Below are positions 1 to 5,421 of a stretch of DNA of 8,977 bases, in pieces; the first letter of the stretch is position 1, and every line of letters starts with the position of its first letter. The translations under genes and the position numbers were made by a program. The stretch is from an uncultured Oscillospiraceae bacterium (GTDB taxonomy: Bacteria; Bacillota; Clostridia; Oscillospirales; Oscillospiraceae), in the NCBI GenBank assembly GCA_947624465.1, contig CANQKJ010000078.1:1-8977 (forward strand). The letters are read 5' to 3'. Under the pieces are notes generated by a model, which was given only the letters and a program-made list of their open reading frames with translations, had not been told where the DNA came from and searched no databases.

Positions 1-1
1 G

Positions 2-424
2 AGCGCCTACTACGGTACCGGCTACCCCGACGACGGATACGGCGTCTGCACCGACGTGGTGGCCTTCGGCCTGCTGGGGGCGGGGTACGACCTGCGGGAG
101 CTGGTGACACAGGACATCCTGGCCCGCCGGGAGGACTATGCCATCGAGGCCATCGACAAGAACATCGACTTTCGCCGGGTGAACAACCTCCGCGTCTATT
201 TTGAGCACACCGCCATCCCCCTCACCACCGACCTGTCCCAGATCGACCAGTGGCAGGGCGGGGATATCGTGGTGTTCGAGAAGCACATCGGCGTGGTGTC
301 CGATAGGAGAAATTCCCATGGCGTGCCCTTTGTCCTCCACCACGGCAGCCCCAACCAGAGGGGCTACGAGCAGGATATCCTGGAAAGCCGGGACGATATC
401 GTGGCCCACTTCCGCATCAGTTGA
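2..424 (+). CDS. DUF1287 family protein (YijF-like), 3' part, truncated by the window edge
   Basis: Only the C-terminal 140 residues are present; the reading frame is open from base 2 and ends at the TGA at 422-424. The visible part carries landmarks of the DUF1287 family (E. coli YijF): YYGTGYP, then GVCTDVV with a cysteine, GYDLRELV with DI, the NIDFRRVNNLRV segment, LTTDL, WQGGDIVVF, and KHIGVVSD with a histidine. The Cys and His placement suggests an NlpC/P60-like papain fold. That is an inference from known family features, and no activity is established that I can name. Any signal peptide would lie upstream of the window. The gene converges with the Rrf2 gene, and the two stop codons are only 36 bp apart, with a hairpin in that gap. 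A GTG at 56 is in frame but lies inside conserved sequence, so it is not the true start. Confidence 0.85.
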   Translation, partial: SAYYGTGYPDDGYGVCTDVVAFGLLGAGYDLRELVTQDILARREDYAIEAIDKNIDFRRVNNLRVYFEHTAIPLTTDLSQIDQWQGGDIVVFEKHIGVVSDRRNSHGVPFVLHHGSPNQRGYEQDILESRDDIVAHFRIS

Positions 425-425
425 A

Positions 426-454
426 AACTCCCTCCGGCGCCGCCGGAGGGAGTT
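426..454. terminator. Hairpin between convergent genes, likely bidirectional terminator
   Basis: Arms 426-439 and 441-454 are perfectly complementary over 14 bp (AACTCCCTCCGGCG and its reverse complement). The real loop is probably a few bases around 440. Read on the minus strand, the stem is followed by TTTTC, which gives a short U-tract suited to the Rrf2 transcript. On the plus strand there is no T-run, so termination of the DUF1287 transcript would rest on the GC-rich stem alone. Confidence 0.75.
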
Positions 455-460
455 CGCGTC

Positions 461-886
461 TTATTCGGCGGGCCGCTTGGCCTGGCACCGCTCCACCAGA
501 TCGGCCAGGGTGGTGTGGTCCACCACCGAGGACACCGCCTTGTGGATATCCTGCCACAGCTCCAGGGTGAAGCACTGATCGCTGTGGGAGCAGCACTCCG
601 AGTTGGTGGCGCACTCCACCGGGGCAAGGTCGCCCTCCAGAGGGCGCAGGATGTCCCCCACGGTGTACTCCTCCGGCCTGCGGGTCAGCAGATAGCCTCC
701 ACCGGCCCCCCGGACGGACCGCACCAGCCCGCTCCGGGACAGGGGGGTGACGATCTGCTCCAGGTATTTGTCACTGAGGCCCTGCCGCCCGGCGGCGTCC
801 TTCAGGGACACGGGGCCGTCCTGCTGGTGCATGGCCAGGTCCACCATGAGCTGGAGGGCGTAGCGCCCCTTTGTGGATATCTTCAT
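461..886 (-). CDS. Rrf2 family transcriptional regulator, IscR-like, probable Fe-S sensor
   Basis: A 141-residue winged-helix regulator of typical Rrf2 length. It opens with MKISTKGRYALQLMVDLA. The recognition-helix region LSDKYLEQIV (about 37-46) and the wing RGAGGGYLL (59-67) are both present. The cysteines are C92, C98, C99 and C105. C92 and C98 match the E. coli IscR cluster ligands in number and spacing (C-x5-C), and C105 stands for the third. The tail LWQDIHKAVSSVVDHTTLADL matches the IscR-type dimerisation end. A [2Fe-2S]-type cluster and a role in Fe-S, redox or NO response are inferred. The start is the ATG at 886, because a strong GAGGAGGGG lies about 6 nt upstream; the in-frame ATG at 925 would overlap the promoter. 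No isc or suf genes are in the window, so its targets are unknown. Autoregulation is plausible. Confidence 0.9.
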   Translation of the reverse strand: MKISTKGRYALQLMVDLAMHQQDGPVSLKDAAGRQGLSDKYLEQIVTPLSRSGLVRSVRGAGGGYLLTRRPEEYTVGDILRPLEGDLAPVECATNSECCSHSDQCFTLELWQDIHKAVSSVVDHTTLADLVERCQAKRPAE

Positions 887-915
887 GACAGCCCCTCCTC
901 TCGCGTGCTGACAAT

Positions 916-944
916 AAAATACCACAAAACCGCTATGATTTCAA
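916..944 (-). promoter_or_regulatory. Sigma-A promoter of the Rrf2 gene
   Basis: On the minus strand, TTGAAA (944-939) and TATTTT (921-916) are separated by exactly 17 bp. The -10 lies about 30 nt upstream of the ATG at 886, leaving room for the AGGAGGGG ribosome binding site. Confidence 0.7.
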
Positions 945-958
945 GCGGAAAATATCAT

Positions 959-987
959 TTGCGTTCCGCCGCCATCTATGGTATACT
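959..987 (+). promoter_or_regulatory. Sigma-A promoter of the DEAD-box helicase gene
   Basis: TTGCGT (959-964), a 17-bp spacer and TATACT (982-987), with TG two bases upstream of the -10 (extended -10, TGGTATACT). The leader to the ATG at 1026 is about 30 nt and holds AGAGAGGA as the ribosome binding site. The -35 lies 14 bp from the -35 of the divergent Rrf2 promoter. Confidence 0.65.
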
Positions 988-1025
988 GTCATGAATCGAT
1001 TTGCGGCAAGAGAGGAACCATAGAT

Positions 1026-2216
1026 ATGGAGATCAACGGCGAACAAGTTCAGGAGACATACTACTACCGGGACATGGGCCTGTCCGAGGCCACCATGAAG
1101 GCCCTGGACAAAAAGGGCTTTGTCCAGGCCACCCCCATCCAGGGGGGCGCCATCCCCTTCTTTATGGACTGGAAGGACGTGGTGGCCAAGGCGCCCACCG
1201 GCACCGGCAAGACCTTTGCCTTCGGCATCCCCATGGTGGAACACGTTGACCCGGCCAGCGAGGAGGTCCAGGGGCTGATCCTGGCACCCACCCGGGAGCT
1301 TGCCATCCAGATCCGGGACGATCTGACAGAGCTGTGCGCCTTCCGGGAGGGGGTCCGCACCGCCTGTCTCTACGGCGGCCAGCCCATCGAAAAGCAGTTC
1401 GCCCAGCTCAAGGCCAAACCCCAGCTGGTGGTGGCCACGCCGGGGCGGCTCATGGACCACATGAAGCGCCGCACCGTGCGCGTCGACAGGGTGCAGACCG
1501 TGGTGCTGGACGAGGCCGACCGGATGCTGGACATGGGCTTCATCCAGGACGTGACCCGCATCCTGGACAGGATGCCCAACCGCCGCAATCTGGGCCTGTT
1601 CTCCGCTACCATCAGCCGGGAGGTGATGGACATCTCCTGGGTGTACCAGCGGGACCCGGCGGAGATCACCGTCCGGCCCGTGGAGGAGAACCGCCCCGAT
1701 ATCCAGCAGTACCAGATCGAGCTGCTGGGCCGGGAGCAGAAGCTGGACACCATGGTGGCCCTTCTGGAGGGCGGCCAGTACGAACGGGCCATCGCCTTCT
1801 GCAACACGAAAAACATGACCGACCGGCTGGCCGGTCTGTTGAAGATGCGGGGCGTCTCCTGCGAGGCCATCCACGGGGATATCCAGCAGCGGGTGCGGGA
1901 GCGCACACTGGAGAAGTTCAAGGCGGGGAAGCTCCGGGTGCTGGTGGCCACCGATGTGGCCGCCCGGGGGCTGGATATCGACGACGTGGACGCGGTATTC
2001 AACTACGACGTGCCCGACGAGCAGGAATACTACATCCACCGGATCGGGCGGACCGGGCGGGCCAAAAAACACGGGGTGGCCTACACCCTGATGGCCACCC
2101 CCGGCGAGTATGTGAAGATGCGGGAGATCGCCCGGAACACCCGGACGGATATCCAGCTTTTGAAGTACGACCAGGACGGGGTCCTGACTTTAGTCGAACA
2201 AAATCAATCGACTTGA
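1026..2216 (+). CDS. DEAD-box ATP-dependent RNA helicase
   Basis: The 396-residue protein carries all the core motifs in order: Q-motif TPIQ (36-39), motif I APTGTGKT (56-63), Ia PTREL (88-92), Ib TPGR (138-141), II DEAD (162-165), III SAT (193-195), IV AIAFCNTK (255-262), V ATDVAARGLDI (308-318) and VI HRIGRTGR (338-345). It should unwind or remodel RNA with ATP, for example in ribosome assembly, mRNA decay or cold response. The protein ends about 50 residues after motif VI, so it is a minimal two-RecA-domain helicase without the C-terminal RNA-binding extension of DbpA or the long tails of CshA. The ATG at 1026 is chosen because it follows AGAGAGGA at a suitable distance and lies downstream of the promoter. 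An in-frame ATG at 978 would overlap the -10 box. The last codons run through a small inverted repeat. It may be co-transcribed with the phosphoesterase gene. Confidence 0.95.
   Translation: MEINGEQVQETYYYRDMGLSEATMKALDKKGFVQATPIQGGAIPFFMDWKDVVAKAPTGTGKTFAFGIPMVEHVDPASEEVQGLILAPTRELAIQIRDDLTELCAFREGVRTACLYGGQPIEKQFAQLKAKPQLVVATPGRLMDHMKRRTVRVDRVQTVVLDEADRMLDMGFIQDVTRILDRMPNRRNLGLFSATISREVMDISWVYQRDPAEITVRPVEENRPDIQQYQIELLGREQKLDTMVALLEGGQYERAIAFCNTKNMTDRLAGLLKMRGVSCEAIHGDIQQRVRERTLEKFKAGKLRVLVATDVAARGLDIDDVDAVFNYDVPDEQEYYIHRIGRTGRAKKHGVAYTLMATPGEYVKMREIARNTRTDIQLLKYDQDGVLTLVEQNQST
2192..2213. repeat. Small inverted repeat across the helicase stop region
   Basis: AGTCGA (2192-2197) and TCGACT (2208-2213) flank a 10-nt AT-rich loop, ending right at the TGA of the helicase gene. 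The left part contains GTCGAACAAAA, an 11-mer also found at the 0A boxes upstream of spo0A (5297-5307). It may be a weak hairpin, a weak Spo0A-like site, or chance. Confidence 0.35.
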
Positions 2217-2284
2217 CGCCACGGCTCCGTCGCGAGGGAAACGGTGGAATCGCTGAGAGTTCCAACGGGTTTAAAGTTCTTTTT

Positions 2285-2312
2285 GGTCCTTTTTCTTTCA
2301 AGAAAAAGGACC
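2285..2312. repeat. Perfect 13-bp hairpin upstream of the phosphoesterase ribosome binding site
   Basis: Arms GGTCCTTTTTCTT (2285-2297) and AAGAAAAAGGACC (2300-2312) are perfectly complementary around a TC centre. No U-tract follows on either strand, so it is not a textbook terminator. It begins the leader just before GGAGGGAGGG. It resembles the short palindromic repeats scattered between genes in many genomes, but only one copy lies in this window. It could be an mRNA-stability or attenuation element. Confidence 0.6.
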
Positions 2313-2328
2313 GGAGGGAGGGCGGCTT

Positions 2329-3105
2329 ATGATTTTTCGCGTGCTGGCCGTGGGCGACGTCGTCGGGGACTGCGGCGTAGACTTTCTGACAAAGCATCTG
2401 CCCGCCCTGCGGAGGCTCCACGGGGTCCACTTCACCGTGGTCAACGGGGAAAACGCCGCCTGCAACGGACTGCTGCCCAAACAGGCGGAGGCCGTTTTTT
2501 CCGCCGGGGCCGACGTCATCACCATGGGCAACCACACCTGGGACAAGCAGGCCATCGTGGACTACATGGAGGGCTGCCCCTGGCTCCTCCGGCCCGCCAA
2601 CTACACCAACCGGGTCCCCGGCCGGGGCTGCGGCGTCTTTGACGGCCCCAGGGGCCTCCGGGTCCGGGTGGTGGACCTGATCGGCCGGTGCGAGATGGAC
2701 GCCAACTTCGACAACCCCTTCACCAAAATGGACGCCATCCTGCGGGAGGATGCGGCCGACGTGACCCTGGTGGACCTCCACGCCGAGGCCACCAGTGAGA
2801 AAAACGCCATGGCCTGGTATCTGGACGGCAGGGTCCAGGCCCTCTGGGGCACCCACACCCATGTGCCCACGGCGGACTGCCGGGTGCTGCCCAGGGGGCT
2901 GGGCTTCGTCACCGACCTGGGCATGACCGGGCCGGTGGACTCGGTCATCGGCATCCGGCCCGAGCAGGCGATCAACCGCTTCCTGGGGGGGCTGCCCCAG
3001 CGGTTCACCGCCGCCCCCGGCCCCTGCCGCATGGATTGCGTGCTGTTCGACATCGACACGTCCACCGGGAAGTGCGAGGCCGTCCAGCGGGCGGATATCG
3101 CCTGA
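2329..3105 (+). CDS. YmdB-like metallophosphoesterase (TIGR00282 family)
   Basis: The 258-residue protein is close to B. subtilis YmdB (264). Metal-ligand motifs are all visible: GDVVGD (D10), NGENAA (E41), MGNHTWD (N68, H69), DLHAEATSEK (H151) and GTHTHVPTAD (H176, H178). Family knowledge assigns a di-iron or di-metal phosphodiesterase acting on 2',3'-cyclic nucleotides. In Bacillus it affects RNA turnover and the choice between biofilm and motility. Cytoplasmic: no signal peptide or membrane segment is seen. In many Firmicutes it follows rny (RNase Y); here it follows an RNA helicase, which fits an RNA-metabolism role. The ATG at 2329 follows GGAGGGAGGG with a short spacer, an unusually strong ribosome binding site. 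The hairpin at 2285-2312 sits just upstream. No clear terminator follows, so its transcript may run into the small ORF at 3201. Confidence 0.92.
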   Translation: MIFRVLAVGDVVGDCGVDFLTKHLPALRRLHGVHFTVVNGENAACNGLLPKQAEAVFSAGADVITMGNHTWDKQAIVDYMEGCPWLLRPANYTNRVPGRGCGVFDGPRGLRVRVVDLIGRCEMDANFDNPFTKMDAILREDAADVTLVDLHAEATSEKNAMAWYLDGRVQALWGTHTHVPTADCRVLPRGLGFVTDLGMTGPVDSVIGIRPEQAINRFLGGLPQRFTAAPGPCRMDCVLFDIDTSTGKCEAVQRADIA

Positions 3106-3115
3106 GCGGCGCCCG

Positions 3116-3145
3116 TTGAAAAGGCTTAATTAGTACCGGTTTATG
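3116..3145 (+). promoter_or_regulatory. Weak candidate promoter for the 38-codon ORF
   Basis: TTGAAA (3116-3121), an 18-bp gap and TTTATG (3140-3145). A transcript from here would begin near 3152, inside the left arm of the inverted repeat, and would still hold the CUCCUUUC that pairs with the Shine-Dalgarno. A second -10-like TATACT (3161-3166) lies within the repeat but has no convincing -35. Both are tentative. Confidence 0.3.
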
Positions 3146-3195
3146 GGACACTCCTTTCTGTATACTGACCTCAGTAAACAGGAAAGGAAGTGTCC
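3146..3195 (+). promoter_or_regulatory. Long imperfect inverted repeat that buries a Shine-Dalgarno
   Basis: Left arm 3146-3168 and right arm 3171-3195 form about 22 base pairs, with one A.A mismatch (3162/3177) and two single-base bulges (3181 and 3189). The centre, TACTGA-CC-TCAGTA, is perfect over 6 bp per side. The Shine-Dalgarno AAAGGAAG (3183-3190) of the ORF at 3201 lies in the right arm and pairs with CTCCTTTC (3151-3158) in the left. As RNA this would block ribosome access. As DNA it could be an operator. No T-run follows, so it is not a terminator. Confidence 0.65.
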
Positions 3196-3200
3196 GGCAA

Positions 3201-3317
3201 ATGTACGAACTGGTTTTTGTGAGGGGCCATGTGGAGGTCTATCTGGACGGAGAATTCTGCTTTTCCGCCGACACCCGGTCGGAGGCGGAGGCCGAGATCG
3301 AAGCCATGTCCGCGTGA
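3201..3317 (+). CDS. Small 38-residue protein, unknown function
   Basis: ATG at 3201, TGA at 3315-3317. The protein begins MYELVFVRGHVEVYLDGEFC and continues FSADTRSEAEAEIEAMSA. The first half alternates hydrophobic and polar residues, as in two or three short beta strands with a turn at LDGEF. The second half is an acidic, alanine-rich helix. No signal peptide or membrane segment is seen, and the single cysteine is C20. Support for it being real: a good Shine-Dalgarno (AAAGGAAG, 10 nt spacer), a regular amphipathic pattern, position between a structured leader and a strong terminator hairpin, and codon use like its neighbours. I do not recognise a family and assign no function. It lies 95 bp after the phosphoesterase gene and may share its transcript. 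Confidence 0.65.
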   Translation: MYELVFVRGHVEVYLDGEFCFSADTRSEAEAEIEAMSA

Positions 3318-3323
3318 CCGCGG

Positions 3324-3357
3324 CGGCAGGCGCGGGTCCCTGGACCCGCGCCTGCCG
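3324..3357. terminator. 16-bp GC-rich hairpin between convergent genes
   Basis: Arms 3324-3339 and 3342-3357 (CGGCAGGCGCGGGTCC and its reverse complement) are perfect over 16 bp around a CT centre. The hairpin begins 7 nt after the small ORF and ends 2 nt before the stop of the minus-strand membrane protein gene. Flanking T-runs are poor (CTTA on plus), so it is probably a stem-driven bidirectional terminator. Confidence 0.7.
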
Positions 3358-3358
3358 C

Positions 3359-3874
3359 TTATACCGGGATGGTGAAAAACGTCCGCACCGTCTCCATGTC
3401 GGCGAACAGCAGCCCCGCCGGCGGGAAGAAGGAGAACCAGAAGATGAGCGCCCACACCAGCCCCGTCAGGGGCAGGGACGCCTTTTGGAACCACCCCTTC
3501 TCCCCCAGCGGCCACAGCAGCCTGGGCAGCAGGAAGCCGACCGCCATCAGCACCACATAGAGGATGATGTCAAAGATGAAATTTTCGCCGTGGAACAGCA
3601 CATGATACACATAGCTGACGATGAGCAGAGCGGCGCACACGATCAGATTTGACCACAGCCGCACCGCGCGGCTCTCCCTGTCCCCGCCGAAGACGAGGGC
3701 CGCCGCCAGCAACGGATAGAACAGCAGCTTGATATGCTCCCAGAGGCTCTCCACCACCGGAGAGAACACCGCGAACAGCGGATTGGGCAGCCATGTGTAC
3801 AGATTGTGGATCAGCACCCCGGCGATCGCCGCGATCACAAACGCGATGATCATGTTTTTTGTGGACGTTTTCAT
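3359..3874 (-). CDS. DUF6512-type integral membrane protein, unknown function
   Basis: The 171-residue protein is strongly hydrophobic, with about five membrane segments (roughly 8-28, 48-64, 75-95, 98-119 and 134-152). Between the first two is the motif NPLFAVFSPVVESLWEHIKL, with a conserved-looking Glu, Trp, Glu and His, which I associate with DUF6512 proteins of Clostridia and Bacilli. That assignment is from memory and moderately sure. Function is unknown. The ATG at 3874 is preferred because GGGGG stands 7 nt upstream and MKTSTKNMII is a natural N-terminus. The in-frame ATG at 3889 adds five residues and has a poorer site. No clear sigma-A promoter is visible upstream. Its 3' end faces the small ORF through the hairpin at 3324-3357. 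Confidence 0.75.
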   Translation of the reverse strand: MKTSTKNMIIAFVIAAIAGVLIHNLYTWLPNPLFAVFSPVVESLWEHIKLLFYPLLAAALVFGGDRESRAVRLWSNLIVCAALLIVSYVYHVLFHGENFIFDIILYVVLMAVGFLLPRLLWPLGEKGWFQKASLPLTGLVWALIFWFSFFPPAGLLFADMETVRTFFTIPV

Positions 3875-4233
3875 GGATATCCCCCGCATTTCCCGGCGGG
3901 ACCCGGATTTGGAGGGGGCCGGCCCGCTCCAGTTTGCCCGCCGCGGTACAGCTTATGCGGGGTGCTGGGCAAGCTATTCCTGGGAAGGCGTTTTGGCCGC
4001 GAAAACGGCAAATCAATGCAATCCGGGAAACAGTTTCCCCGCATAAAACCGGAAGGCCGTCCGTTCCGGCCCCCGCCGCTTCTCCCCTGCCAGCGCCGCC
4101 TGTCATTGCCACGGTGAAAATCCGCTCCCGCCGCCATATTAAAAGGGCGGGCGCTTTTCGCCCGCGCGCCGGGACCGGGAAGGGCGAAAGCGTCCGTCTC
4201 TCCCGGCGAGGAAGCGAGAGAGGGGCGATAAAT
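3875..4233. other. 359-bp non-coding region between divergent genes; structured spoIVB leader
   Basis: No convincing gene is seen; open frames here are extensions of spoIVB or chance. Structure seen: a perfect palindrome GGGAAAC-A-GTTTCCC (4025-4039); CCGGAA/TTCCGG arms (4049-4054, 4064-4069); a hairpin GCGGGCG-CTTTT-CGCCCGC (4147-4165); and TCTCTC (4197-4202) that can pair with GAGAGA (4216-4221) in the spoIVB ribosome binding site. CATATTA (4135-4141) resembles the -10 of sigma-G or sigma-F promoters, but the possible -35 TGAAAA (4115-4120) is too close (14 bp), so this is weak. spoIVB is forespore-expressed in B. subtilis, so a sigma-G or sigma-F promoter is expected in this stretch. Confidence 0.5.
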
Positions 4234-5268
4234 TTGAATGAGGAAACGAGACCGTTTTGGCGCCTCGCCCTGGGGGCGCTCCTGCTCATGGCGGCCATGG
4301 CGCTGACGGCGTTCCCCGCCTTCGCCCGGAGCGGCGGGACCACGGTAGTGCCAGTGGGCCGGGCGGTGGGCATCAAGCTGTTCTCCGACGGCGTGGTGGT
4401 GGTGGGCACCTCCGAAGTGACCACCGACAGGGGCGAGGTCAATCCCGCCAGGGCCTGCGGTTTGAAAGAGGGGGACATCATCACCCACATCAACGCCACC
4501 GAGGTGGACTCCATCGAGGAGGTGGAGGCTGTCCTCCAGGAGGCGCGGGGCGAGGTGATGAGCATCCGGGCCATCCGGGACGACAAACAGATCCAGCTCA
4601 GCGGCCGGGCGGTCCTTTGCTCCGCCGACGGCTCCTATAAGCTGGGGGCCTGGGTCCGGGACTCCATGGCGGGCATCGGCACGGTGACCTTCTACTGCCC
4701 GGAGACCGGCGTCTTCGGCGCCCTGGGGCACGGCATCAACGACACCGACACCGCCCTGCTCATGCCGCTGGAGAGCGGCTCCATCCTGCCCGCCACGGTG
4801 GCGGCGGTGCAGCGGGGAGAGGCGGGCACGCCGGGGCAGCTGCGGGGCGTCTTTGACACCTCCGTCACCCTGGGGCTTTTGGACTCCAACACCGACGGCG
4901 GCGTGTTCGGCACCCTGTCCGACCCGTCCTGGGCGCCGGGCAGGGCCATAGAGACGGCGGAACGCAATCAGGTCAGGGCGGGCAGGGCCTCCATCCTGGC
5001 CAACATCAACGGCGATGAGGTGAAGGAGTACGCCATCCGCATCGACCGGGTGTACCCGGAAAGCGGCGACTGCCGGGACTTCCTCATCGAGGTCACCGAC
5101 GAGGAGCTGCTGAACGCCACCGGCGGCATCGTCCAGGGGATGAGCGGCAGCCCCATCCTGCAGAACGGCAGACTGGTGGGGGCCGTGACCCATGTGATGA
5201 TCGACGACCCCACCCACGGCTACGGCGTCTATGTGGGCCGGATGCTGGAGCGGTGCGGCATGAACTGA
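4234..5268 (+). CDS. spoIVB: SpoIVB serine peptidase (S55 family)
   Basis: The forespore secretes this protease into the space between the two spore membranes. By family knowledge it cleaves SpoIVFA and so releases SpoIVFB to process pro-sigma-K. This 344-residue protein has an N-terminal membrane or signal segment (about 9-31, ending AFARS). A PDZ domain follows (about 50-125, with ACGLKEGDIITHINATEV), and then the S55 peptidase domain. The catalytic triad is visible: H166 in GALGHGINDTD, D289 in EVTDEELL and S304 in GIVQGMSGSPI. The His-Ser spacing (138) and Asp-Ser spacing (15) match B. subtilis H236/D363/S378. It is about 80 residues shorter than the B. subtilis enzyme, mainly at the N-terminus. 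The TTG at 4234 is chosen because GAGAGAGGGG stands at good distance and the hydrophobic segment follows directly; the nearby ATG at 4238 is out of frame. spo0A follows, the classic synteny. Confidence 0.95.
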   Translation: MNEETRPFWRLALGALLLMAAMALTAFPAFARSGGTTVVPVGRAVGIKLFSDGVVVVGTSEVTTDRGEVNPARACGLKEGDIITHINATEVDSIEEVEAVLQEARGEVMSIRAIRDDKQIQLSGRAVLCSADGSYKLGAWVRDSMAGIGTVTFYCPETGVFGALGHGINDTDTALLMPLESGSILPATVAAVQRGEAGTPGQLRGVFDTSVTLGLLDSNTDGGVFGTLSDPSWAPGRAIETAERNQVRAGRASILANINGDEVKEYAIRIDRVYPESGDCRDFLIEVTDEELLNATGGIVQGMSGSPILQNGRLVGAVTHVMIDDPTHGYGVYVGRMLERCGMN

Positions 5269-5283
5269 CCTCCGGCACTTCTC

Positions 5284-5302
5284 TTCGACAGAGGGTGTCG
5301 AA
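5284..5302. promoter_or_regulatory. Inverted pair of 0A boxes (Spo0A binding sites)
   Basis: TTCGACA (5284-5290) and TGTCGAA (5296-5302) form a perfect 7-bp inverted repeat with a 5-bp spacer. Each arm is the canonical 0A box core TGTCGAA. They lie 16 bp after the spoIVB stop and about 30 bp upstream of the spo0A -35, where activation or repression by Spo0A~P is expected from B. subtilis. The same sequence could fold as a short hairpin, but no T-run follows on either strand, so a terminator is unlikely. Confidence 0.8.
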
Positions 5303-5331
5303 CAAAAAATCAGAAATTTAGCAAAACTTTC

Positions 5332-5360
5332 TTGCCATTTGGTTTTTTCTGTGTTATTTT
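5332..5360 (+). promoter_or_regulatory. Sigma-A promoter of spo0A
   Basis: TTGCCA (5332-5337), a 17-bp spacer and TATTTT (5355-5360). Transcription would start near 5367, giving a leader of about 55 nt. I see no clear sigma-H promoter (AGGAWWT ... GAAT), unlike the second promoter of B. subtilis spo0A. Confidence 0.6.
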
Positions 5361-5421
5361 AATGGCAGGTAAAAAATACCAACGCAAACACGGGCCAAAG
5401 GCCGGAAAGGACCATGCTGAT

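Noticed and set aside
933..2072. 379-codon open frame on the minus strand
   Set aside because: It is antisense to the helicase gene and its product is rich in His, Gly, Pro and Leu, as expected for the shadow of a GC-rich gene. No ribosome binding site or recognisable motif.
2285..2312. Hairpin read as an intrinsic terminator after the helicase
   Set aside because: No T-run follows the right arm on either strand; the T-run lies inside the stem. Kept as a repeat or leader element.
3146..3195. Inverted repeat read as a terminator of the phosphoesterase gene or as an IS end
   Set aside because: No U-tract follows, no transposase or second copy is visible in the window, and the SD of a plausible ORF lies in one arm.
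3859..4233. Upstream in-frame extension of SpoIVB
   Set aside because: It would place about 125 residues of Arg/Pro-rich sequence before the membrane segment. The TTG at 4234 has a strong ribosome binding site just upstream.
3871..5217. 448-codon open frame on the minus strand
   Set aside because: Antisense to spoIVB, low-complexity composition, no start signals; spoIVB on the plus strand has a full catalytic triad.
5332..5421. Upstream in-frame ATG for Spo0A
   Set aside because: The 30 extra residues coincide with the sigma-A promoter and do not resemble Spo0A. The ATG at 5422 begins at the known receiver N-terminus.
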